DNA of 64,000 nt from Phymorhynchus buccinoides (GCA_017654935.2 CM065693.1:58144646-58208645); one strand, 5' to 3'. Positions 9,421-21,572 are shown, numbered from the stretch's first letter. The notes: generated from the sequence alone by a model not told the origin. A program made the numbers and translations.

Positions 9421-9977
9421 TGAATGTGTGTGTTCGTATGATGGCTTTATAAGTTTATTCATCGAAGGGAGCTTTGTTTTGTTTTGTTTACCGTTGACAA
9501 TGCCAACCGTTACCCACGTAGCCGTTGTCTACAAAACTTCCTGCCTTGCCACCTACCGGCAATGACCTTAGACTTCATCAATTCCTGCAATGATGAAAGA
9601 AACTAAAACAAATCTTTGTTGTTGTTGTGGTGGTGGTGTTGTTGTTCTAGACTAGTCTACCACATCTGTTATAGATGAAGGTAAGGGTTCCCTCGATAGA
9701 TCTAGACGATACCTACATCATATCGTGATAATGCTGAAATAAAATACATAAAATATGTAGTCTAGTCTAGATCTAATGTGTCATGATCATGATGCTGCAC
9801 GCTAACTAGACCTGTGCAAACTTATTGCCCCTATTTCATTCAGTAGATGACACACAGGCCCACACGGATCTGAGAATGAAGAATAACAAGTCTAGATGTG
9901 TTTGAAAATGTTTTCTATGTTCTTATGAGGTGAAACAGAAAACAAGTTAAACGTGTGTGTGTAAGTTTGCGAGTGTG
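9421..9977. other. Left arm: unassigned AT-rich sequence
   Basis: No gene seen. Contains a short (TTG)n tract near 9618-9645 that is mirrored in the right arm at 37070-37100, and otherwise no recognised element. The inner end of the Harbinger relic may lie here but I cannot place it. Confidence 0.4.
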
Positions 9978-10345
9978 TGGGTTCGAATCCAGCTGGGGTC
10001 GCAGTGGTGTGTCCTTGGGAAAGGCACTTTACTCCTATTTTCCTCACGCCACCCAGGTGTAAAATGGGTACCTGACGTCAGGTCCCGTGTGCGAACGCAT
10101 GCACAAAGATCTTGTGCACACGTTAAAGCCCATTCCACTAATCGGTAGGAGTAGGCCATGTGCCGGTGGGATGGATGACACAAACTCACATAGCATGCAT
10201 CCTGTGCGCCAGTTGCAGTCTAAATGAAGACTTTGGGCGTTGGGCAGCATAAACATCCCCAATATGAAGAAGAGGCATAGTTTTGTTACCACATACCCTA
10301 GCCCACCCCTACCCCCATACTGGAGTGATGTCCGGAGGCCCTGGT
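9978..10345 (+). mobile_element. SINE-like repeat with tRNA box B (left arm)
   Basis: A perfect pol III box B (GGGTTCGAATCC, ~9979-9990) is followed by a conserved SINE body (TGTCCTTGGGAAAGGCACTT, CACCCAGGTGTAAAATGGGT) and a downstream module ending at CATAAACATCCCC. The 5' end with box A has eroded into a GT-rich tract. The same downstream module without the tRNA head recurs at 17640-17790, so it is a family. The mirror copy in the right arm is at about 36730-36300. Confidence 0.65.
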
Positions 10346-10439
10346 CATAGTCCATTGACCTATTAATATTGAAAATGTCCTATTGTGTTCTCCCCTGTCA
10401 GGACTAATGTCTGATTATTTTTGTAACACAAACTGTCCT

Positions 10440-10850
10440 ATTGTGTTCTCCCCTGTCAGGACTAATGTCTGATTATTTTTGTAACACAGGCGAACTTTGT
10501 CTTATTGATTTCTGGAAAGAGCCAGGACATTGTCCTATTGATTTCTCTTGTCTCAGGACATCTGTGGCAGCGGGCGGGACAGGAACCAGTTGCCTAGCAG
10601 ATTCAACAGAGGAAGTGGGGCTGGATTGGACACACCCACAGGAAACCAGCATCACGTGCCAGGCCCTGACGTGGAACCCCCAGAGGAAAAGGACGAGATG
10701 TCGGCATCACAACAGCTGGAGGAGGGACACCCTGGCTGAACTGGAGAGACAGGGAACGAGCTGGAATGGCGTGAAAAGAGCTGCCCAGAACAGGGTGTGA
10801 TGGCGGGGTGTCGTCAGTGGACTATGCGCCTCTTGGAGCACCAGTCCTAA
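10440..10850 (+). mobile_element. LINE polymerase C-terminal fragment (left arm)
   Basis: Frames in this stretch read LDWTHPQETSITCQALTWNP, then RHHNSWRRDTLAELERQGTS and WNGVKRAAQNRV, then stop and read on as WRGVVSGLCASWSTSP. This is the familiar end of LINE polymerases (GHVxR, ALxWxPxGKRxRGR, TWRRxxxxEL, W, A..R..W, LC). It is frameshifted within the Trp-rich part and has no catalytic region. It ends at a short (TAAG)n tract at 10849-10860. The mirror copy is at 36275-35860. Confidence 0.65.
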
Positions 10851-10860
10851 GTAAGTAAGT

Positions 10861-11689
10861 AGGACAGTTTGTCCTATCACTTTTCTATCCTCGGTACATG
10901 ATCACTTTCACTATAAATTTACATCCATGATACAACTAGTCCCACATACCGCTAGTCCCACAAAATGTCTCTCTCCCCTTGTGTCCGTCAAACCCATATG
11001 AACGCATGCGCGCGCACATACACGTACATTTACACTCTCACACACAAGCCCATTCAGAATATAATTATGCGTGCATTGTACTCGCGCATAAACAACGGTG
11101 TGTGGAACTAGCGGTATGGTAACAAAAGTATGCTTCCATGTGTGTGTGTGTATGCTCGTGCGCAAATGTGTTTGTGTGTGTGTTAGAGAGAGAGAGAGAG
11201 AGAGAGAGATCATGTAGCCAATTGTATTTATAAGTTTTCAAGTTGTCAGTCTTGCCTATTGTATTGGGGGGTGTTGTCTGATTAACAAGACCTTTTTTTC
11301 CCTCCTACCTCCTCCATCCACCTTTCACCAACAATGCATGATAATGCCGACACATGAACTGTTAGAAAACGTGCTATATGAAATTAGGCATATAATGTGT
11401 CTGAACAAGTAAAGATGCCTCACAAGCATATATAAAATGAGTTGCTAAAAAGTCAGTTATAAGCAGCTATATTTTGTGTTTGTATCATCAGTGAGTGTGT
11501 GTGTGTATGTGTGTGCTCGCACATGCATGATTGTGTGTTTGTGGTTTTTAAAGCACTTGCACACATGCATATATGTGCAAGCACCCATACATATGCATAC
11601 ATATTTTTGTAAAAATAAGATGAAAAGATAAACATTTGATAATACTTGATTCTATATCAAATATACCCAAAAATATTATAGGCCGGGCT
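10861..11689. other. Left arm: microsatellite-rich, no gene
   Basis: Holds CA/GT-rich tracts around 11010-11180 and 11495-11560 and an (AG)n run at 11185-11209. No coding frame beyond repeat translations. Confidence 0.6.
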
Positions 11690-11872
11690 GGCCCTATGGT
11701 TTACAGGTTGAACTTCAACAGAAACCATATAGAAGTAAAGCCATGTGATTTTGATTTCAATTTTTGTTTTTGTTTTATTGTTGTTTTTCAGACTGGCAGT
11801 GAAGATTTCAATCCACAAGCGCAGGACGTGCCAGTGCACACTTCTGATGCTGTGCCAGCTGAGTACACGATT
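11690..11872 (-). mobile_element. tRNA-derived SINE, family 2 (left arm)
   Basis: On the minus strand the head reads TGGCACAGCATCAGAAGTG, a box A-like start, with a degenerate box B (GGATTGAAATCTTC), then a T/A-rich body. The copy at 34160-34330 preserves it better (TGGCACAGTGTTAGACGTG and GGGTTTAAATCTTC), which shows that this is a tRNA head. Mirror copy in the right arm at 34865-35060. Confidence 0.6.
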
Positions 11873-12369
11873 ACCACATCCATGTTTGGTCATGTTAATA
11901 ATATTAATATTTGTAATTATGCTTTTTTTAATTTTTATTTAGGGTGGGTGGGGAGGGACTAAAACAGCTGTCTGATGTCCACCACACCGAATAGAAGACT
12001 TTTGCAGTCAGCCATGTGTGTGTGTATTTCATGTGAGCATGCTTATTTGCTTGTCCCGTGTATATTACATGTTTGTGTGAAAACAATAAATGTTTGTAGC
12101 ATGAGTGTATCTATGATACACACACGTATGTGCATGCACGCACATGTAATTTGTAATCATGCAACTAGCACATCAAAGTCTGTTTAAAGTATTCCTGTCA
12201 TGCCATCTGTAGTTATATCAGTAAAATAATGAGACTGTATGATACTTCTCACCTTGGCATAAGGCTGTGTCAGACCAATTGACATAAGGTAGAACACCAA
12301 GACTACATCAAAATGCTATGTTCTAAATAGTTATGCGAGGATTGTCTATAGCCATGACAAACTCCTAGC

Positions 12370-12540
12370 ATAACATCATCAGTCTAAAATCCTCCGGTCG
12401 GAGTGTGGCTGCCCACATGGCGGGGTAATACAAAACAGTCACACATGCAATGTTCTCATCCATAGCTGGTGCGTTTTGTACCATAGTATTCAAGTGCTTC
12501 GGCTGTTGGGATGATCCCTGAAGTCTTTAAAGGCACAGCC
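12370..12540. repeat. Dispersed repeat, three copies in window (left-arm copy)
   Basis: The stretch containing GTAATACAAAACAGTCACAC, AATGTTCTCATCC, AGCTGGTGCG and GTGCTTCGG..GTTGGGATGATCCCTG recurs at 60195-60360 and in the mirror position 32400-32560. Type unknown; no tRNA box or inverted termini seen. Confidence 0.6.
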
Positions 12541-13273
12541 GGACTGTAAAAGGAGGGTAGGCTTGACGCGCGCTTAGTATTCCAATCGCTGCAGCCACAG
12601 AAGCGGGTTTTCCCTTCTCTTCCCCCTATTGTGTGAGAAAGCAGCCTTCGCGCGCCGCGTCAGATGTGTGGGACCAGCGTTATCTGATCCTAGGGATCGG
12701 TTGATAGGCCTTTAAGTATGACAACAACAGCAACAACATTACATGGGCATAAGGCAGGTGCAGGGGACCTGAACATTACCAAAAAGGGTAGAAATGCCTC
12801 TTTTAATGAATATCAGTGAAATTTCTGGCTAGTTTCTGTTTGGAATCATGCTTAGTTTAAGTACACTTATACTCTGTGAACAAAAAACAACACAATCGAG
12901 GTTAATTTGAATTTAGTTTTATTAATTTAAAAACTTGTATGTAGAAGTCATCAGTAATATTTATCATTCATTCATATGATTGGAACAAGAAAAATGATAT
13001 AGTACAACATATGTTAGTGTTAAACGGCAACATTATTTCTGTGCTTGAATATACAGAACACACCTTTTGTTTGTTTGGTTAATTGTTATTTATCCTTTTT
13101 TCTTGATACAATCAGAATAGAAATCATGAGCAATATCAGGAAAAAGGAAGATTGAGACCATATGATGACTGGCAACAGATTTTTCCTTTTTCTTTTAAAA
13201 TCTATTTCAGATAGGGAGCTGTGACGCCTTTTATACAAGCAGTCCATATAAAGCCGCTAGTGTGCAGACATCA
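12541..13273. other. Left arm: unassigned AT-rich sequence
   Basis: No gene or complete element recognised. A short GC-rich patch at 12560-12670 (gcgcgc motifs) is conserved in the mirror position near 32290. Confidence 0.4.
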
Positions 13274-14118
13274 GGAGGCAACGAACAACAGGAGAAACTG
13301 CACAGATGATGCAGCACTTGGTGAGAGCATAGCGCTTAGCAGTATAGATATGGTACTTATTAATAAATGAATAGTAACATTAATCAACAAGTAAGGTGTA
13401 TCAATAATTGAATTTTGAAATGGATGTCTTTACACTTTAGCTCTAGACCTTTAGCTCTAGTTCAGTAATTGTTACATATTGTTTCATAAATAGTAAAAAT
13501 TATGAACATTGAAAAGTAATAAAATGTAAATTCAAAGGTTTAAAATGTGCAACAAGATTTTTTTTTTTTACAGGTTTGAAATGTTTTTTTAAAAAGTTTT
13601 TCTTTTAAAGATTTGAATGTTCAGGTATCTTGGCATTCATTTCTAACACCACTTTTTATCCTCAATTTCAGTTAACAAATGTCTTGATTCATTATAATAA
13701 TAATAATGAACATTTATAGCCCCTAATCTCAAAAAAGCCCTAAGCGCTTACAATAATAATTGAAAAAACCCCAACACAAACAAACCCAGCAAGCAATATA
13801 TAAATAAATAGATGACAAAAATATATTATACACACATGCACGCGCGCGCGCACGCACGCACGCACTAAACACAGACAGACGCACGCACCAAACAGATACA
13901 CACACACACACACACACACGACACACACACACACACACACATGCACAAACACGCATACAACGCGGTTGGAAGGGGCACAGTACTTTGAAAAGAGATATAT
14001 CATATCTTCCTCCCTTCAATGTGCCACTACTAGTGGAAACTGATCTTGCTACGGTTACGGCTACCGATCAAAGACTTGACTTTGATTAGGCCTACCTTTA
14101 TTTTAAACAAATTACCCG
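13274..14118. mobile_element. 845-bp block present only in the left arm, with a LINE 3' end
   Basis: The mirror site in the right arm (31668) joins GACATCA directly to ATAATTCC; here the two are 845 bp apart. The block contains an L2-type LINE 3' end on the minus strand (13694 to about 14010). This has an (ATT)n tail, the stem GTAAGCGCTTAGGGC..GGGGCTATAAATG, a CA/CG-rich tract, and the same TTGGAAGGGGCACAGTACTT segment found at 62.8 kb. The rest of the block is unassigned. Insertion here or deletion in the other arm are both possible. Confidence 0.7.
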
Positions 14119-14439
14119 ATAATTCCAAAGATGCCAGTGTCTAAATGTCTTTGGATGATTATTCTTTTGCACACCATTCATCCATCGATCCAAGTTAAAC
14201 TTGAAGACACAAAAATAGCCCAGAGAGTGGTTGCATTTGAAAAAATTCAACACACCTGTCCGTTCATTATTTTTTTTAATTAATTAATGAAATCACACAC
14301 AGTCTTACAATCACATTCATGCTTAAGTCTAACCTTTAAGCTTTCCAATGACATATAACTTTACATATTAAATTATTATTATTTTTTTTTAATTTAATAA
14401 AGAAAATGTCTTTGTTTTACTGTCTGGTGGTGTTGACCA

Positions 14440-14580
14440 TAGGCCTTTTCATAGTATTCGGGCTGGACCAATCTGGCTAGCGTAGCGATCACCGGGGTCG
14501 AACCCTGACCGGCCCAGCTCCCCCCCCTCTCAAATGTTGTTTCAAGTCTCTCTAATAGTTTGTGTGTGTGCAGAGCTACA
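14440..14580. repeat. Repeat with a box B-like motif (left arm)
   Basis: GGGTTCGACCCCGG on the minus strand (here ccggggtcgaaccc) matches a tRNA T-arm, but I see no box A at a proper distance on either strand. Mirror copy at 31255-31350. Possibly a remnant of a third SINE family. Confidence 0.35.
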
Positions 14581-14892
14581 AATTGTCGGCGCGCCTGCGT
14601 CATTGACCCATTTTTAAAACTGTTTTTTGACATCTTACTATTTTGACTCCAAATCTTACTACATCAATTTTTTGGGGTACCGGTACCCAGGTCTGCACTA
14701 GTCATTTTCTTTGATTTTAGTGTTTTATCAGATTTCATAATTTAAAAATGTTTGATTCCCTTATGCTTGGACTTTTCCATGTATGTTCATATTAATTAAT
14801 AGAATTTTGTACATTTTATTTTTAATCAATAAAATAGTAGTTATAAAACATGCATAAAAATAATAAATTCTACACATGATTTTTTTTCAGAT

Positions 14893-15120
14893 GCTGACAT
14901 CTCTGATTTCCACACTGCTGGTCAACTTGTCTTCAGTGATGTCCACACGGCTGGTCAACTTGTCTTCAGTGATGTCCACACGGCTGGTCAACTTGTCTTC
15001 AGTGATGTCCACATGCCTGGTCAACTTGTCCTGTCTTCAGTGATGTCTACACGCCTAGTCAACTTGTCCTGTCTTTAGTGATGTCCACACGCCTGGTCAA
15101 CTTGTCCTGTGCTACTGCAT
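14893..15120. repeat. ~30-39-bp minisatellite (left arm)
   Basis: About six tandem units built on TGGTCAACTTGTC(CTG)TCTTCAGTGATGTCCACACG. Units with and without CTGTC alternate, so unit length varies. The mirror array at 30635-30885 has about seven units, so copy number has changed since the arms separated. Confidence 0.85.
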
Positions 15121-15954
15121 TCACCGCAAGGAAGATGGGGGATTCCATCCTGTCCTGAAAACATACAAATCCACCTTGATATTTAGAGTTTTCACACATA
15201 CAAAACTGTACAGGAGTCATTCAACCTGTTGAAAGACTGTTTGCCTATTTTGTTCATGAAGCATACTCAAGTTTAATGCATATTTCTAAAGTTCTAGGTA
15301 TAAAAAAACCTGTTGCAAATCAATTTTGAATTTTTTTATTTGTAAAAGAAAACGTTTTTCACAGAATTTCTTAAGGTGGCAGGCCTAGCTGAAATATAAC
15401 CAAAATATGTGTTCAAAAGTTATTAATTTAAAGGAAAATTTTGTGTTGTCGGGCAAGTGAGAAAAAATAAAGTTTACCCGAGACCCATATTCAGCTAGGC
15501 CTGCCGCTTAAAAAAATAAACTCAAGGCTACCCTGTTCTCCCTGAAAATGTTAAATCCACACATAGACAAAAAGTTTTTTGTGACGACGAGAAGATAAAA
15601 ACTGAAAATATTTTACAATGCAGGATTTTTTTTTTAACAAAGGACTTTTTTTTATTATTATATGGGTTCCAATGAAAACCACCTTTATTTTTTTTAACGT
15701 TTTTAAGGAACTAACAAGCATCTGGAAAAAATTCTTGTTCTGAACTTTCATCAGTTGAGCATGATTATTAAAAACTTTCATGAATAAATTTGTTTGTGGC
15801 TTGCAATTGTTTGGTTTTGCCCTATATATTTTTTTATAAGGAAGTTGAGTGCGTTATCTTGCTCAGTACTGTATTAAAAAAAAGTCCCCAGATGAGACTT
15901 AAAACTGAGGTCCCGTGTGCGAACGCCTGCACAAGGTCTTGCACAAATATCAGG
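15121..15954. other. Left arm: unassigned AT-rich sequence
   Basis: Contains a small inverted pair: GGTGGCAGGCCTAGCTGAA at ~15374 and TTCAGCTAGGCCTGCCGCTT at ~15491, about 100 bp apart, which suggests a short fold-back MITE. Otherwise nothing recognised. Confidence 0.45.
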
Positions 15955-16155
15955 TATTAGGTACTTTATAGTCACAGAGGCGTCTCTGTGAAATTCGGGT
16001 TGCTCCCACCTGGTGGCAGCCAGAGGCGCGCCACCCATTTTTTTTCTTTTTTTTTTTTGCATGCAATTTTTGTCACTGGGGGGTGGGGTAAATTTTGACC
16101 AAATGACAACTTTTTCGTTGCCACTGGGTTTAACGTATGCTAAGTGCATGGGCAC

Positions 16156-16189
<34 letters not shown>

Positions 16190-16310
16190 TCCATGTTCAG
16201 ACCGTTAAGGCCTAGTGCAGAATGAGAGGAAAAAATCCCCTGTACCCAGGTTCGAACTCGGGTTTACTTGACACGAAGCGAACGCGATACCACTGTGCCA
16301 CTCTACACCA
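15955..16310 (-). mobile_element. tRNA-derived SINE, family 1 (left arm)
   Basis: On the minus strand, box A TGGCACAGTGG (16300-16290) and box B GTTCGAACC (16257-16249) fit the pol III consensus exactly and are spaced as in a tRNA. The body has GGATGAGACGATAAACCGAGG, TGCCCATGCACTTAGCATAC and a poly-A-like/T-rich stretch, and ends near GGCGCGCCTCTGGCTGCCAC..CAGAGACGCCTCTGTGA. Copies at 29415-29770 (mirror) and 33478-33835. It is a SINE, not a functional tRNA gene: the anticodon region does not fold cleanly. Confidence 0.8.
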
Positions 16311-16508
16311 CATCTGAAGGGTCACTAAATTCTTTTAGTCATAAGAAATAAATCTATCCCATGAAATTACTCCAGTTTTAGCCTGAAAGTAAAACACAGC
16401 CTGAAAAACATTTAGAAACTTATGTATGGTTGAAAATTATATCTGTCACTACAAAATAAAAATTAAATAAAAAAATATCTAGTGGTTTTACTGTTTTGAA
16501 AAAAAAAC

Positions 16509-16686
16509 ATACCGTATTTTACGGACTATAAGGCGATACTTTTTTCCTAGACTGAGACCTTTGCGCCGTATAATGTGACTGATAAAATAGTAAGAAATTA
16601 TAATAACAAAATCTGAATTTTGTGTAAAAATTGGGGGGTGCGCCTTATAATCAGGTGCGCCTTGCAGTCTGTAGAATATGGTAAAT
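16509..16686. mobile_element. MITE with CCGTATTTTACGGACTATAAGG terminus (left arm)
   Basis: The 5' end CGTATTTTACGGACTATAAG and the 3' end CTTGCAGTCTGTAGAATATG are imperfect inverse complements about 180 bp apart. Sub-terminal AAGGCGATAC..GCGCCTTATAATC also pair. Terminal wording is like MITEs I know from many animal genomes, but I do not assign a superfamily. Mirror copy at 29060-29213. Confidence 0.6.
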
Positions 16687-16689
16687 GTC

Positions 16690-18775
16690 ATAAATTTTGG
16701 TGTATACACAAATGGATGTCATAATTATCAGAATTTTGTCTTGGGGAATGAGACATATATGGCAAAATACATCTTATGATTTAAGACATAATAATACGCA
16801 AAATTTATTAAAATAAAATGTATGATAATTATGTGAAAAACACATAGTAAACAATTATTTTCAAAACGGCTGTGACAAAATCCAGATAATCAGTTGGTAC
16901 AACAGTGCAAAATTTCAAGCGAATATCTTATATAGTTTTTCAAATATATCTGCTCAAATTGGCAAAAAATGATCAATTTTCACTGTACGTAAGAGATTTT
17001 GGTGTTCATCCTATTTTTTCATCGTAAAATCAGGCATGAAAACTACTGTTCCCCCCAAAATAGGAGATTTTTTAGCCAAGGAATCCTTCCACCCGGATTT
17101 ACGGCTAGAAGTGTTTTTTTGGGTGGGTGGGGCAAATACTGGTCCAAAAATTTCTTTCAGGCACGAACATCCTTCCACCCGGATTTTCAGCTGACGTCTG
17201 AAGTTTTGTTGGGGGGGGGGGGGGGGGGGGGGGGTTCAAATACTCATTTCACAATTCGCCTTCCAACTAACAACTTTTTTTTTTACAAGGTTTTGATTTG
17301 GCCAACTCAATACACATATTCTCGGCGGACGCCATCTTTGAAATGACAACGGCAGAAGAGCAAAAAGGCACGAAATGAAGATTGTGCCATATAAAGATAA
17401 TCTTGATTCAGGTTTTTTTCTCTTTTCAGCGGAGATTTTTTTGTTTCGGCGGAGATCAATTTTTTTAAAAATTTGTCTGAGACGGCGGAGCTGTTTTCAT
17501 GCCTGTAAAAGGGAACAAAATTCATGGTACAAAGAACAAAATTTAAATTTCACATTAAATCATAATCATTTTAGTACAGAAAAATCAATATAACTTCAAC
17601 AAAAAGAAAAGTTGTTTTTTTACTCTTAGAGTAGGTCTACCCTCTTAATTAAGCCCATCCCACTATTCAGTAGGAGAAGGTCATGTTGCACCAGTGGGAA
17701 GGATGACACAAATTCACATATATCACACATCATGTGTGCCATTAAAGGAAGACCGGTGGCCACAGGGCAGGATAAACATCCCCAACTGGAAAAATAATAA
17801 CTTTTGCGTGGACTGGTAGATTGGCTCACAAGACTCAAACACTGAGGATGCATTACTACCAACAAACTTTGGATGGATTTCTATAAAATAATTGTGATTC
17901 TTTTTTTCTGTTCTTTTATTTTTAGGGGGAAGGGGGTGGGCAGGGCTGAAGGGGGGAGGGGGCAACCACAAACCAACCAAACAGGAACCATTTACCACTG
18001 TTTCAATCCCTATCTGCATGACCATTTTGATTCCAGACAAAGTTAATCAATAATAATTGTTCTTGCAAGATAAATACTGATTTTATATTTGTTCATCCTT
18101 CATGCCCATGCAACAAAATCATACAGAGAATTCCACTGGTAATCGATGCTTGAGGCTTTCAAAGAAAAAAATATTTTTAAAGAGAAAAGAATTAAAAAAA
18201 AGCTTGACAGATTTTTAAAAATCATGGTGCAGTTTATGAGGTCAGAAATTACATTTGGATTTTTTTACACCAAGGTTACTTTCAGTTTACTGCAGCGCCT
18301 GCTCAGGTCAACTGTGCTATGGGGAATTGTCTTGAACTGAAACACACACACACACACTACTTAGTAGTAATACATTCAAGTGTAGTTCTTAGCAAATCTT
18401 GTGTGTGTGTGTGTTAGTGTGTGAGAGAGAGCTAGAGACTAGAGAGAGAGCATGGGTGGGGAACTGAAACGACTGAACATAAAAATAAAAAGGTTTCTTA
18501 TATGATACTGCACAGAATTTGAACACACACAATGTGTGCACAAAATTTAATGAATGGAGAAAACAATCTTCTTATTTAATTAAAAAAGGAAACAATACCA
18601 CAACTTCTCTAAATCATAGTCTACAACTAAATCACAACAAATATTCAGTCAAGCTTATCAACTTTTTACTGTTACCAGTGTTAGGCTTTGTTTTAATTGA
18701 ACACATGCATATTCAGTGTAAAAGTGACAGTTGAAGCGATCGGAAAAGGAAAACAAACAATCAGAATTATTTTTG
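16690..18775. other. Left arm: AT-rich, short duplicated motifs, no gene
   Basis: Contains the near-duplicate CATCCTTCCACCCGGATTT (17084 and 17167), a poly-G run (17213-17235; only a short tract in the right arm) and GGCGGAGAT repeats (17435-17490). It also holds the headless SINE-body module at 17640-17790. All open frames are short and mirrored in the other arm with different lengths. Confidence 0.5.
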
Positions 18776-18909
18776 TTAAAGACCCCCCACGTCACGTGTC
18801 ACATTCCCTCTTATGCTAGGAAGATTTATTAAGATTTCTTACCAGCTATAAGAGGGAAAACACAAAAAAAACAGTGATTTTGACATGTGGTGACGTAGTG
18901 GGTCTTTAA
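18776..18909. mobile_element. TTAA-flanked MITE (left arm)
   Basis: Starts TTAAAGACCCCCCACGTCAC and ends GTGACGTAGTGGGTCTTTAA, about 25-bp inverted termini with TTAA at both ends. Copies at 26815-26943 (mirror) and, split by a LINE, at 62500-63341. TTAA target use suggests piggyBac-type mobilisation, but no transposase is in the window. Confidence 0.8.
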
Positions 18910-19554
18910 TGTACTTGGTCCTAGACATAACTGCATTCAATCCTATTAAAAATAAACATTAAGAAATAAACAAGTTAAATCATGTTTCTTTTTGCTACAA
19001 ATTTACAGACCATTGTATTCTTTAACACTAATTCAGTCAGTGAATTGCCTATTCACTAATTCAACTTCGATTGTTACAAATTCAAATTTTGATTCCATGC
19101 AAAAGGTGTTCTTTTCATAACTTTTCGATTTTTACACAAAGACCAATTTATGCAGCAAAAATATCAATTCTGATCTTATTCCATTCAGGGCTAAGTATAG
19201 AAAAGTGCTTTATCAAAGCTAAATCACTTTATGCATTTCAGTTTTCGTACATACAGAGAGGGAGAGAGACGGACAGACACACAAATTCTCCCAACTACTG
19301 AACTATCTTTGATCACACATAGCACGAGAGAAAAACAAGACTCATTGCTATCCCCTTTCTTACAAAAATAATAGGATGCGAGTCCGCATCCACAGTGATG
19401 CAACAGGACAGATATCCTGTCAGAGGTCAAGACAATATTACATTTGACATGTTAATAGGCCAATGTCCAGAAAATGACAGAAATGTGCATCACTGCATAC
19501 AGACAATCTTGTAAGCATGCAAGCAAACTTGCGCCCAGAGTCACACTTACTTTC
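18910..19554. other. Left arm: unassigned AT-rich sequence, LINE-free site
   Basis: No gene. At 19380-19395 it holds the undisrupted version of the site that carries a 2.2-kb LINE in the right arm (CAGTGATG..TGCGGACTCGCATCC). Confidence 0.5.
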
Positions 19555-20790
19555 TAGGCCCTTTCAGCCCAGTGGAGCATCTAGGCAATCAATGACGCCG
19601 GCATCACACTCTGTTCTGGACAGCTCACTCAAGACGCTCCAGTTGGTTCCCTGTATCACCAGTTGTGCCTTGGGAGCTCTTCGCTAGTCAGACTGGTCTT
19701 GCCTGAATTGGGAAACAGAGGTCTATGGCACACACACACACACATACAGATCAGTTTGACTTGACTTGACACACATATATTTTACACATTGCAAAAATCC
19801 AAGTCATTTCTACATTGCTTAGACCTGTTGCACAGCTAAGAAAAACTAAAGATTGACAAAGAAGAAACAAGTAGAAAAGAGGAAGCATTTGTCAAGCCTC
19901 AACACCTCCCCCCCCCCCCCCCCCCCCCCCCCCCCTTCTCTCCTGTTGACAAAAGTGAAGATGAAGTCCCACCCCTCTCAGCCATGCTTGAGTACTAATC
20001 CAGTCACTGAATTACATAATTATTCAACTTCAATTATTATTAATTCAAATGTTGATTCTATGCAATACTTGTTCTTTTAATACATTTTAGAGTTGTATAC
20101 AATGAACAGGAAAAATATATAAATTCTGTTGTATTCTATTCAGGGCTGAGTGTAAAATTAAGGACTTATAGTTATACTTATCTCATTACTGAGTATTAAA
20201 TACTCTATACTAATAAGATTTCTATTTGCTCATTCACAAAATATTTATATAGGTCATGAATACTTTATAGTTGGAATATTTAAACTATACACTTTACAGA
20301 GTTGTGACAATTAAAATGGCTGCATTTACACAAAACACAGAATCACACAATGGTGTGGTGTGACATCACACAAAGGTGCAGAAACACACAATTGAGCAAA
20401 TAATGCCAAACAGAGCACTTCCATACCCATCCATTCAAATTGATGGTCAAACTGGAAAATAATTAATAACAAAGAACAAGCTATTTTAGAATACATGTTC
20501 TATAAAAATAAAAACAACTTAGTTTTGAAGATTAAAAAAATGTATGATACATAAACAGACAAACTTGTAAGCATGCAAGCAAACTTGAACAAGGAGTCAC
20601 GCTTACTTTCTAGGCCCTTTGATCCCAGTGGATCATGGCTATCGGCGACACTCTGGCATCACACTCTGTTCTGGGCAGCTCCCTCAATATGCTCCAGTTG
20701 GTTCCCTGCATGTCCAGTTGTGCCCGGGCAGCGCTTCACTGGTCAGGCTGGTCTTGCCTGGATACTGGGATATATATAAAGGTCTATGGT
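19555..20790. repeat. Pair of related dispersed repeats (19555-19725 and 20595-20785)
   Basis: Both copies contain GGCATCACACTCTGTTCTGG, CTCCAGTTGGTTCCCTG and GGTCTTGCCTG. They are related to the LINE C-terminal end at 10.7 kb (shared layout of AACTGG, CCCAGAACAG and GTGTGATG on the other strand). They sit in direct orientation about 1 kb apart. Between them are a long poly-C run (19907-19935) and AT-rich DNA. Mirror copies lie at 24080-24260 and 23010-23215. Confidence 0.5.
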
Positions 20791-21300
20791 CCACACACTC
20801 ATCTCAACATATTTATTCAGGAAAATTACATGAAGATGATGACGACCACACGGTTCATTTCCTGACGATTAAATTGTTTACAAAAACATGTATACATTTG
20901 CACACAAAATCACCAGAAGTAGGCTTAGCTAAAAAAAAAAATAATGTGCAAAAAATTATGAAATGTAAACAGACAAAAGGAATGAGTGCATAGATCTCTC
21001 TCTTGCATAATTCAGAATTTCTCATGTAATATAATTTAAAATAAAGATGTTTTTAAACCTGAATGTAAACATTCTGGCCAACACAAAGTAAACAAAAGCT
21101 ATCACTGTAATTAGTGTAAAAACAAAGAAATACACCATTTTTATATAAAATTTTTATAATTATAATACTTTTATTAATAGTATTAAATATCAAGAATTCT
21201 ACTTAATTCAGAAAAGTAAAACAGTAAATCTAGCCAATTTATACATTTTGTAGGACATTTACATCAACATATTTATTGCAAGCACATCACACACACACAC

Positions 21301-21514
21301 CAGGGCTCCCAATCGTCCCGCAAAACAAGGGGTCCCAGGGACTCCTTCACTTACATTATAGAGGGTCCTAGAGGCGGGATAGAGGGTCCCAGTGGCCATA
21401 GTGAATGCTAAAATAGTGCATCCCTGGGACCCCCTGCACATTCTTTTAGAGGGTCCTGTAGAATTTTAGAGCTTCATAAAATCATAGACCCCCAAATGTG
21501 GGTCCCTGGGAGCC

Positions 21515-21517
<3 letters not shown>
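21301..21517. mobile_element. hAT-like MITE inserted in a CA microsatellite (left arm)
   Basis: Terminal inverted repeats CAGGGCTCCCA and TGGGAGCCCTG bound a 217-bp element, and inner repeats (GGGTCCCAGGGA / TCCCTGGGACCC) also pair. It is flanked on both sides by (CA)n. CAGGG termini are typical of hAT elements; the CA flanks hide any 8-bp duplication. Mirror copy at 22276-22492. Confidence 0.75.
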
Positions 21518-21546
<29 letters not shown>

Positions 21547-21572
21547 CTCAACATCATTTTACTGGTCAATGT

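Larger units (their letters stand above)
8854..21572 (+). repeat. Left arm of a ~29-kb inverted repeat (palindrome)
   Basis: From GGAGCGGTATTCATG at 8854 to the CATTTTACTGGTCAATGTTG block ending near 21572, this sequence reappears in reverse complement at 37856-22217. I followed anchors along the arm: 9039/37672 (Harbinger start), 10020/36700, 11990/34735, 13250/31690, 16250/29470, 18780/26940, 20640/23160 and 21301/22492. Differences from the right arm: 13274-14118 is present only here. The 64-bp block at 10378-10490 is doubled here and single there. Poly-C/poly-G and CA tract lengths also differ. Apart from repeats I find no gene in the arm. Confidence 0.92.

Noticed and set aside
13729..14019. 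Cys/Val- or His/Thr-rich reading frames over CA/GT/CG tracts (also 5565, 24465-24789, 42057-42326, 62597-62836)
   Set aside because: Pure translations of dinucleotide repeats.
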